Shown in pieces: positions 25,001-37,000 of a stretch of 64,000 nt of DNA. This DNA comes from Stichopus chloronotus (Eukaryota; Echinodermata; Holothuroidea; Aspidochirotida; Stichopodidae), in NCBI GenBank assembly GCA_021234535.1, contig CM037842.1, positions 11,834,404 through 11,898,403 of the forward strand. The letters are read 5' to 3'. The notes under the pieces are model-generated. The model was not told the DNA's origin, searched no databases, and saw only the letters and a program-made list of their open reading frames with translations. Position 1 is the stretch's first letter; every line of letters starts with the position of its first letter. The translations under genes were made by a program, and so were the position numbers.

Positions 25001-28000
25001 CAACTGTCATCATTACCGAGTAAGCTCTTAGAAGGCCTTATTTTTTTAACAAGTCTGTTAGTTCAGTGTTGGCACGTTAACTCATGAAGGATTTTATTCC
25101 GTGCAGGAAACGCTTATGATATTCCCAAGAAACATAACATAATTCTAACTCAATCTTAATTCCAACACCACACAATAAGTACTTCAGCGTTATCTCTGGT
25201 AAATGATATGATATCATAAGAATTGTTTCGGTGGATTATCATTTTTGAAGCATTAATGTTACATACGACTATTTTTTTTTGCAGTGACTTGAGTCAAAAC
25301 ATTTTGTCATCGCTACCCACTGAGATCTTTGAAAATCTGAGTAAGCTGGTTTCATTGTAAGTATAGTGGTTTAATATTTACGCAACGAATAAATCGTGAC
25401 AATTCAGTTAACGATATATACTTTCTTTTTTTTGAAAATGGAGAGTAGTACTTAACATGTTACTTCATAACAAATTATTTCATCATTACCGATCACAAAT
25501 TAAGATATTAAGACGCAATTTGTTGCTATACTCAGTAGTAAATTAAATTATAATAGCATTCAGTTGTTGCAGTAAATGTACATAGGTGATTAATGAACAA
25601 TGAAGCACAATTTTAGACTATGTAAGCACTGGAAATTGCATTAAATAAGATTTACGTGCAAGGCAGTGTATCAGGTTTTGGGAAATTGAGAAATACGCTG
25701 AAACTAGCTATTGCGAGATCTCAATGTTACAATATTAGAACCTTAAAGGTACGTTTGTATGAGTCCGGGAAGGAGCTGGGGTGCATAGTCCTATGTGTCG
25801 TAGTTTTTGACGAGACCTTTTTTCAGATAAGACTACATAACCACTAACTAATGATCAAGTTTTCACTCAACTTTAGTTTTGCTTCTATTTACTAGAATCG
25901 AAATATATTACTAATTATATCGTATTTCATCTCAGAGGAGAAAATGGAAATGCTCTTTTGTAGCAGGGGATTGTAAATTTATCTCTCCCTTTGTATGTTT
26001 CAAAATTTATTTGATTAACCTTTCAAGCTCCAAATTATTTTCCTCGTCATATGACTTTTTAACCTTTGAAATGTTTTTTTAGGCAGTTATTGGGTCTCCT
26101 GTCAAAATTTAAGGTCATGTGGAAAGGCGAAATTAACGGAAATCTTCTTTTGGCCGTGTTTCCTAATGAAAGTAACTATTTTCATGGGCTCATCACATAT
26201 ATTATTGGTATACCGGATAGTATCTAAAAATAAGTTGTATATGTTTTAGGTAAAACGTTATAGGTAAAACGTCAAGTTCAGCGGTTTAATCTTAAATTTG
26301 GACCTGACAAAATGAGTGTGTTCGATATTCACTTAAGAATTTTAAAAGTCTCAAGGGGCGAAGTTAAAAAAGAAAATTGGAATTGGGTTGAAGGGTCATG
26401 ACATAACATCAAATACTAAATGTTTAGTATTTTTTCCAGTATTTTGTCCCAAGACTTGTTCGTTTGAAGGTTAATGATGAAATGGTAACAAAGCATTTAA
26501 ATATTACTTGCAGAGAGCTGAGTGGAAACCAGTTGTCATCATTACCACCTAACTTATTAAAAGGCCTTACCTCAATGACAAGCCTGTAAGTATGATGATT
26601 GAATGTTAACGTATAAATTATTGCTTTTCATGTCGCAAACTGTTGCAAACTCTCTCTCTAAACCTCGCCCACAAAAAAGAAAGAAAACGGAATAGCATTC
26701 CGTTGTTGCAGTAAATGAACATAAAGGGTTACTTTACGATAAAGCAGTCTCGGAGAATATGTCAATTGAATTCAACCAGAAATGCATTTATTGTAAAATT
26801 TCAGGTTTCGGGAATTGAAATACGCTTGAACTAGCTATTGTAAGGTCTCGTACTTACCATATTAAAACCACAAATCTGCGGCTGTGCTTGCGTGTGTGTT
26901 CTGGGAGTTGAGGGGGGGGGGGGGTTGCCCGTGTAGTAATATGTATCGTAGTTTTATATGAGACAGTATTACACACAAGACTATTGCACTATTAGCAAAA
27001 CAGCAATTACTCATTACGAATTCATTTTAGTAGTGTTTACTACAATTCTAAGATATCACCTACATTTATTATCACTAAGAACGGAATAAACACGTCCTTT
27101 CGTATTACGTGTCTCAAGTCCCATGTCCCTCTAACTCTATTTTAACAGTTTACTGCTCAGATGTGGTTTAAACAATTATCATTGTTACATCAGTGTTTTA
27201 CAGAAAACAATCAGATTTCTATGACCAATATTTGTGGACATAGAATGCTAGATTATGCACTACAGGGAAAGACAGTGGCCTTCTTTTCATGAAATGAGAT
27301 TCTCACACATAAAACAGCACTCTTTTGTTGCTCAACAATATTTTTTTCAAGCAAACTTTGTAATCATGCATCTTTTGTTACTCATCACGTGTATAATGTT
27401 TCGAGGTGATGTTGCTTTGCAGATGTTTATTGACGAGACTGAATTGATTAACAACAATCAAAGCTATTTTCCCCGTATGCCATGCTGGTGTGTTCTAAAC
27501 ACCCTATTTTCTTTTAGAGATTATTATCTTATTTACAGTTACTTGGAAAGCAACGCTTTTAAAGCATTTCCAAGTAATATTTCCAAAATCATGACTGCCC
27601 TCTATTCTTTGCGAGTGTAGTGAAAGTGTGAGTGAAAATGATGTAAGAGCGTCATCATGATGCAACACAAAATCTATTTCCGGCATATCTATGTATCTGT
27701 CTATGTGTCTTTCTGTCAATCTGTCATATCTGTCAATCTGTCCACCTATCTACTTGTCCTTCTATCTATCTATCGGTCTTTCTGTCAAACAATCTATGAG
27801 TCTATATGTCTATGTTAACTTTTAGATTACTATATTTGATGTAGCTAAATGTTGTAAACTAAAGAAAGAAAGAAAAGTAAAACAAGGAAGCAATCCGGGG
27901 AGTTGCGTATCTCATCGCTGTCATGCATTGATTTCATTAGTCTTAAGTACAGAGTCTATGGGGGATTTATAATAGTATACCGCAACCATTGTCACGGAAA

Positions 28001-31000
28001 TCTACAGAAAGAACAGAACGCTTGTTGTCGATATGGTGGTAAGCAGATGAGCCGAACATAAAATGGTAATTCCTCATATTGATATCTAAGGTAACGAGCC
28101 TCGTCTAGTGCAGCAACTGAGGCTTAGGAGACAAAACCAATAACTGCCTAAAGGTATCTGTACATTTTACAATATATAACACAATGACAGCGTGTCGTAT
28201 TTCATGGGTTATGGTTATACTCAGTGGTCAGAATTAGGGGAGTACATAAGAACATCCGTTTTTTAATTACTTACACATGCTAGCACCCTATTCACCTTTG
28301 CAGGACCTGAATCTGCTAAAATTATTGTTGTTCTTAAAAATAAGGTCCTCGTCATTGGCAGGAATGCTTGAATACATTAATCACAGCGGTCTGTTCTGCA
28401 AATATTGTTTGGCAATGTTTGGCAGGCTAAATTTTTCAGGCAACTCTTGTTATTGACAATGACGTAACTTCGGCACTAAAAAAGTAGTAATTAAAAACTG
28501 AAAACATCTGTAACTAGTGTAGCAATAGCTATGCAACACTTACGCGGGAAGAAAGTTGAGGTTTGCCAGCTGATTCAGAATGGTGCCAATTCTTGAATAC
28601 CATAACTGTCGCAGAACTTGTAATGTCATTGTCCGTCTCCATAAATGGACATTTGAAAAAAAATAACCCGGAAGTCGGTTGCTTATTATCTCCTACCATT
28701 ATCCCGATCAGATTAGGGGTCACTTCATGTTTATTTCGCATTGTAAATAGGGATTCACTGAACGTACAGTGAGATGTTGGAGTACAGATGCACTTTGCAA
28801 GGCTGCTGTGCCAATATCAAACACCAAATTGTAAGCATCTTGGTTATTAGCCGAGATGTTCTCTTTATTTTCCATATGGTCTAGACATTAAGTTTAAATA
28901 TTAGGATAAAATCTTAAAATGTCTATTCCTGGTCACATACAAGGCTATTAGTGCAACTCTAAACAATAGTGTGACACGGCTATATAATTTCAAGGAATCT
29001 ATTTTACAGCACATTTGGCCCTTTCGGCAATTTTTCCTTTCCTAAAAAAATGTGCAAAATTCAATGTTTACTGTATATCTTAAGCATTGTGGTAAATCCA
29101 TACAAAGTATTTACTTTATTGTTCAAACACTTTTCAAAGATATGAGGAAACTGAAAATTTTATGTAAATGAAATATGCTCGACAATTAATTCTTCTGTGA
29201 GTCCTTACAAAGGTGGAAATTAATTGGTCTAAGAGTTCTTAAGATATGCTAGAAATCCAATTTTTCGGCAAAGTTTTCCTTTCTTTTTCCAAAAAATCAG
29301 GAAATTTCACTCTCTAAAAAGTGATATATACAAGTGACATACCTTGGATATTACATTCTTTGGTAAGCCCTTGCAAAATTTTGCATTTAATGCTCAAATG
29401 CTTCTCAAGATAGGCTGGAACATCAATTTTAGGGCAAAATTAACGTTTTCCCTTTTTTTCCCCTTTTAACGTTGACTCACTTTACCATACAACCAATACG
29501 TCCTGGACATTTTGGTATCACGCACAACTTTACCAAGTGTAAAATTGGGAAGGTTATACTTTTATACTAAGGATATACTCTCATACTTTTCGACGTATTC
29601 TGAAAAAAAAAGCATACTTTGGACAGGTGCGGATGCACGTAATATAATTTAGTATACCATCATTATGTTACTTAATTTCTTTTCTGGTATGACTCTTGCA
29701 TTTTCTTCTCAAAAGTTATATTAATGACTTTCTGCTTTTACATACCCCCCATTTCCAATACAATACTCATCACTCATTTCTTAGCTCTACTTCTCCCTCT
29801 TTATATCTTCAAGGAATTCCACCTGTTCACTCAGGGACAGTCAACATTTGTATCCCATGTTTATACAAATCTTGTTACTGACTGTCATTCGTTATTTCAG
29901 TGTATAAGATTAAATAAATAAATAAAAAAAAATCAAGAAATAAATATTTCAAGAAAGCCTAGTCTTGGCCCTTCAGTTTTCCTCCTAGACATTGATGTTC
30001 ACACAAAGGTTGTCGCTACTAACAGGAAGTTGTAAATCCAGTTGGTTGACCAGTAAGATAGAAAACAGAAGACATAAGACAGAGAAGTCAGAAAAGATAG
30101 ACACGAGAATTGTCGTATCTTAAAGCGCACATTATCTAATACATCCTCTGAATAATTTCCCAGTGATAAATGAATGAGGTTTGTACTGTAAATCTGTATC
30201 TCTATCTGAAGTGTCTTTTTGTTTCGATGGTAGTTAAGTATATCTTAAGATCGGAAACCATGAACTTCTGCCGGAGCACCCCGACGTAACAACACACACA
30301 CACACAGCTTTACAGACAGAGTGAGGACTGCATTGAATTTTCCTGTTGTTCCTTCCTCAACACTAACCTTAACAATTCACTCCCTATTGTTGTTTCCCTG
30401 AGGACTTGAGAATTCAATAGAATTCTCTCCGAGGACATAAAATTCTTCTGTTCAGGTCATCCATCATGAAGTACCATACACACGCACACGCCTCCACGCA
30501 GACATGTTTTAACTTATACAACCAAATACGACCCGGCTGTATCCGTGGCCACTTCACCATGAGGTTTTGCTACAGATGCACTCCAAGTGTTTCCACGGCA
30601 ACTGTTCTCAATTGTGTACAGTGCAATATATAGTTTGACTAGCCAAATGACTACAATATCTCATCTAAGTACCTATAGAGCGATGAGATAATAATTCCGA
30701 TTCAGTAATAATAACTCATAACAATTATTTCATCAGTATCACAGGTAAATTGTGTTATGCCGCAAGACGTGTTCTAATGAAGGGCTCTGTCGGAATTCTA
30801 ATATAAAATTAAAATATCTTTTGCAGTGACTTCAGTAAGAACCAAATGAAACCATTACCGACCTAGGTTTTAACTGTCACAGACAAATCTTTTAGGACAT
30901 TGTTTGAAAGTTAACTTATGTTACTTCGGAAAAAGCATAAAATAATTACATTTCTTAATAATTTATTCAAAATTATGACGGGTAAATGGAGTTATTTTAT

Positions 31001-34000
31001 AAAATTTGCTCTGTTAAATTGTAATGTTGAAATAGTAACATGACATTATTCTCGTATGACATGAGTCTGCAAAAGAGCTGGCTCCATTAGGAAGTTGCAC
31101 AAGTAATTTTAATGACAATTCTATTACCGTTTTTGAAATATGACTTTTCAAAATTTGATGAAAAGGTAAAGGAGATGATGTGGAGTTTGCACTGTCGGTA
31201 TATTTCTTTCTTAACTCGTCATGCGTTATCTCTTAACTACTTTAAGGGTTTCACATTTGAAAATGATGTCGATAGATTAGTAGAAGAAAATATATGCTTC
31301 CACAATAAAACGCTCCTGACGTAAAAAAGCTTCTCAGTTGTCTTTGAACTATAGGTTAAGTAATCACAGGATATTAGAAAACGCATCGTAAGGTTTCACA
31401 TTTTACGTCCAAAATTTGCTTATTTAGCCAATAGTTTCTCATGATACAGGTGTGAGAAAAGAATTCGCCTCTAATATTGTCAATATTAGATGGATTTTGA
31501 TTGAATTTGTGGTTATTTTTAACATTTTCAATGATTAATACACCCAATACTCCAAAATATCATATTCACGTGACACATCTTTTTTTGGAAGATCTTTGAG
31601 AAAAAACCAATTGTCATTTTTACCGAGTAAGCTCTTTAAAGGTCTGTCTGTATTGAGGAACCTTAAGTATGATGTTTGAATGATAATTTATAAATCGTTA
31701 CATTTCATGTGGAAAACGTTTATGAAATTTAACCCTAAAATAATTCTAACTTAATGTTCATTCGTGACACCTAATAATAACTCCAGTATTATTACTTATA
31801 AATGGTTTTAATGTCATAGGACTAGTTCCGTGTAAGTGTCACGCGTGTTGAAAGTCATGATATATCAGAACAATAAAATATTATTTAAAGTTTATTTGAA
31901 ACACTTCTTAATATTTATCATCATTATGTCGGTTAAATGATATTAAAATGATTAATTTCATGATGAAATTCTGACACAGCATTGAAATATTACTTGCAGT
32001 TACTTGACTGGAAACCAATTGTCATCATTACCAGCTACGCTCTTCCAAGATCTTAGTTCACTGAAAAACCTGTGAGTACAGTGGTTAAATTTTAAGCTAT
32101 AAATCATTACATTTTTTTATAAATCATTTCATTACAAACTTTAATGGCAATGTCCAAAGCTTTAAAAACAAAAGTGTTCTTATTGCAAATTAATTCTTAG
32201 CATTTCACAAAAGGTACTCTATTCAGTAACTGGCTTTGCATTACAAACTTATTGGGTTCACGTGTCGTATTTGTGACACAGTAAGTATTATTTTCTGCAT
32301 TAGAAGTTACCTTTAAGTTCCGTAAGTTTTTTTTTTTTTTTGAAATTATGTACTTATGTAATTATGTGGTGTGAAGTAATTAAACATTTCGATGTTGTCG
32401 GTAAATGCTTGGATCAGTAACAAATCAGAAACAAAATATTTTTGAATAGGTGACTGTTTTTTCACTGTAAATGTACCATAGAACTTAAAATAATGTAATC
32501 TAAAGGTACGTGAGTCACTTTTTAAAAGTATTCTTCATATTTTTTTTATCAAACATAAAATGTCTTTCAGAACCTAAGTAACATCGACAACTCTTGTTTT
32601 CCTCCCACAACGTCTATACTACTTTTTAAATTAATGTTAAAGAACTAGAACGTGATCAGAAGTGGAAAAAACCTTGTTTAGTGATTTGGTGTTTGCTTTG
32701 AAGAAAGTTTATGAAGGAATGCAAAACACATGGCACTACAGTATTATTTCCAAACCATGATGATTACAATATAGTGTTGTGAAGAAACCCACAAAAAAAA
32801 AAAAAAAAATTCCGCTTAACCGCATTGTTCTAGTGGTACTAACACTGTGTTTACAATATCAAGTCATTGGTAGTCGCATGATCCAGTCAAGTGAAGCCTA
32901 GACGTGAGTAAAGCTCGCTTTAATCGACCTGTTCATTTAAGTTTAAGCAAGACTGGACCTGTGGGTTATGAAAGTGATATTTCACGATCGAGGTGTGAAA
33001 GATATCCTCGAATGTACAGGGGATGTTTCCTCGTTCACCGCTTCCATTTACCCCTCGATCGTGCATGATCCTCTAGGTAAAGCATGGTCCGTCGTTGATT
33101 AATATTTGTTCATTCATACACAACGAGCCTTTCATAAAACAAAGACGAAAAGGAAAGAGAATTTGATTTTGGAAGTGACTACAATTTTATTGAAAAGGAA
33201 CCATGACAATAAATAACAGCATAAATGACATGGCAGCAATGTTCATAGGTAATTGACCAAGGGCCAACATCCCTTGTTTTGTATATGGTCATATACGATC
33301 TGAGTTTTCAGTGTATCAATCCAGTGGTGAATTAACTCTTAAATAGCGGCGAACTTTTCAGGATAAACAGGATAAGCAATCGTCATCTGACTGTGATGCT
33401 CCGACAGGGGTTTACGATTCTTACTAATTATGAATCAATTCTAAGTAATGCATATCTAATGAGAGTGTTAACTGGTTGAAGATATTTTCCAAAATGTCAT
33501 GGTGTTTAATAAAGGGAATGTGTCATGTATTACAAATGTACGAAACTAAGTCTTTAGTTGATATGGTAATTTTGGCCAAACAATTGTTAATATTATAATA
33601 CGCAGATTTGTGTGAAGTTGATATAAAAGCGTAATGATGTCTTTCTGAAGAAATCCAATAAAAGACAAACATTAAATGTCCAAATAAATGTATTTGCAAA
33701 TACATGTGCAAATTATTATAATTTGGTAAACGATATATTGACAAAGAATAAACTTGAAGACAAGTTAATCTGGTTGTATAGATCTCCTTGCTAAATTATT
33801 CTATTACTAAACTGAATAAACTTGGTGAGCAATTTTTCCATGAAATTAAGACATTATTTTTTTTCATTTATTCTGAGTGGTAAATCAACCTATGGTGGTT
33901 TTCAAATATCATAACACATGTATAGTGAGGATTATTCTCTGAAGAGGCATAATGGAACATGAAAAAATCATTTCAATAAGTTGTGCACGTATAGAAGATA

Positions 34001-37000
34001 CTTTCTGATTGAGGGGGAGAAAGCAATTACATAAAATAGCTACTGCTTTGTCTGATACAGTCCATAAAAAAAAAAAAAATTATCAACTGGGGAAAAGGTA
34101 GCAAAAAGTGTCATAATTTCAGATGGGATGGTGCTTGCGAGAAGAAGTAAGAATGAATCTGGTAAGCAACCCGTCATAGCGAAAAACGTCTCAGTGAGAT
34201 TTAAACTGCAAATCCTTATTTATCATAGTTTCTTTCACTGCAAAGGGTATTGAAATGTTTCCTTAAGCAACATGGCTCTGACATCTTATAAATGAAGGCA
34301 ACCCGTACCTGTTCTGGGTTACTTCGTCCCCACTTCGCTGCGAATTTGAGGTGAAGGGATTCCTTCGCTGCAAGACTTTTCAGTACTTCAAATTTTCCAG
34401 AATGGAAGCGCATAGTTTCAGATAGCAGGTGGTTTTTAAGGGCTATGTATCATGGATTTGTTCGATTTTTGACAATGCCTGCTCACCATGCACATCTATG
34501 AGTATATCATACTTCTCACTTGCTTTAAATACAAAGACTTCACAAATAGTTTTGTGTAGGTCGTGCAACAGGCTTATCCAAATGTGCTTATCATTATTAC
34601 ACTACATCTCCATAAATATACACTACCATTTTATTTGACTCATCTATAACCTAGTTCTGGATTTGAAATCTAGCGACGGAGCTTCTAAACAGGTTCTGAC
34701 GGATAAAGTGCAATCTACACTACCAAAAACAGCACAAACTGGAACAAACAATTTTTTTCTGGTGAAGTAGCTGAAAGATCCTTTGCCAGGGAGTATAGGG
34801 TTTGTTAATTTGCGGCAGTGGTGGCAAGTTGTTACGCGAAAAGTCGTGGGGAGACGCTTTTTGGGAGATCGCGAAACCTTCCTCAGCTGTATCTTGCAGC
34901 AGAAACATTTGTTGCGAAGCCTCGACGGTGCCACTGTAAACAATGACGGCGAAGCCGCCGTAACCGGTTGCCACAAGGCTCTTATTTACCAATTGCAATG
35001 CATAACTGCAAACTTATATTGTAAACCTTCAAGTAATTCACTTTCAAAAAATTATTTGCACGCAATTCAACATCAACGAGTTTACAACATTACCGAGTGT
35101 TGTTTTTATAGACCTCTCTGCTCTTGGCGGCACTGGAAGTATTGCAAAAAAATTAACATAATGAAAACACTTATCGGTCTGACTGTTGATAGGCCTATTC
35201 TATTTGCCTATAATAGGGCACACAAAAAAACTATGAATATGCCCGTAATCGGAAAATTTCATGTTGGAAACAAAGATGTTGAACTATTTGCTAACATGCT
35301 AAGTGGTAAAATAATTGACTATATTATACAATGACATTTTAGTGTGGTAAGTAGTAATAACGTGATCAACATGTTAAATAATATATTCAATAATTTTTGT
35401 ATAAGCGGGATTACTTGACACTGCATAAAGAAAGATAAATGTTCTGAAACAGCACAATGCTTCTACTGTGGCTAACTAAACGGTACCTTCATATCATGGT
35501 TCCTAATTTTGTTAAGAATATTAATTAACTGAGTTATTCTCTTTAAAACACTCTCTGCTCTCTGCTCTCTGCATTTTCCTTTTTAAACGTTACCAAATAA
35601 TGTATTTGAAGTTGATCGCTCTTTAATGACATTATCAGTATGTGTCAAATCTAATGCATCAGTCCTTCAACACATGTTTTTTTTTTTTAAATACTAACTA
35701 AAGTATCACGAAACTGACTCACAGATTGTATGAAAATATATGACAGAGTATGTCTTGTTTACGTCGTATAAAGCTTGCTTAAAATAACAAATGCAATGAG
35801 AACACTGTTAAAGATACACCGATCCTATTTTTTGCTATTGTTTTGTTATAAAAATTGAACAGAAAAAAATATCTAAGGGAGAAAAGTAAGATAATGTACA
35901 TTGAAGTTAGATTGAAAAAGAGGCCAATGAGACACACGTCGAACACAATAAAAATATCTAACCCATGTACTAATACCGTTATGTAGGGTTATTAGGAATG
36001 CGAACACACGAATGTGTTTATTGCTCACCAATATTTTAAAATTTACTATATCGCAGGTTCCTGAGGGAAAACAAGATGGACGTTCTCAAAGTTGGCAACT
36101 TTCAAGGTCTTACATTGGCTGATTCATATGTGTATGTAAAATGGAGTAATACCTAAGTATTAATACTTCTGACTCATACTACTCCCCACAAGTATTGTCA
36201 TATTTAGAGTATACTTAATGCAATCTCATCTTGTATGGTCAATGGGAAAAGGTTGCATTTGCTTCTGTGTCTCCTACAGATGTAGGTATACTTTGAGCGA
36301 ATAAATTCGCGAGATGTTTTGTTATACATAACAAAGACGCCCGTCTATCCTCTTTGGCCCCCTCTTTGATATATATGTATGCTTACAAAATTCCCTGGTT
36401 TGGATATTACGAGCCACGGACTTATTTGTGTCCGTACTAAGTATGCACTTTTTTCCACTAAATGAAAATGAAAAATGCCAAAAAACCAAACAAGAGACAC
36501 CTGAGAGAGTAAACCTAAAAATAAAACACTTTTTGTAGCAGATTGAGAATCACTATTAAATATTGAGGAAGAGGAGGGAAATTTTAAAGTGTCAAAGGTT
36601 GCCATTCATGCTTGTACGAGGGCTAAGCAATGCATAGGTAGCTAGGCTTCAGGTAAGTACAGATCGACGTATTATGTTCTGTTGGAGCAAAAACAAGTAT
36701 CAAACGAGACTGATAGATTACACACAACCACCATGGTACGTTCATCTGATCTTAAATTGTAAGCAGGTGAAAAGAACTTACTAGTGACTATTGAAAGTGA
36801 AAAGTAGAGTGCAAGTAAACTACTATGAATGAAATGAAAGCCTGACGTGAGAGCAATACATGTTCGCTGTCTCAGATGCTAGTTTAACTATCTATCCTAT
36901 TTCAAGAAATGGTTGGAACTCTTCGGTGACAAACTGTCAAACACTGTCAGACATGATTAAACGTTTTTTTGTTTTTGTTTTTTTTTGTTGTCAAGTAGTA

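Larger units (their letters stand above)
22432..25117 (+). repeat. Tandem unit D (2686 bp)
   Basis: Same order, longer because of a 218-bp internal duplication (23473-23690 repeated from 23691). Its third exon keeps full length. Confidence 0.85.
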
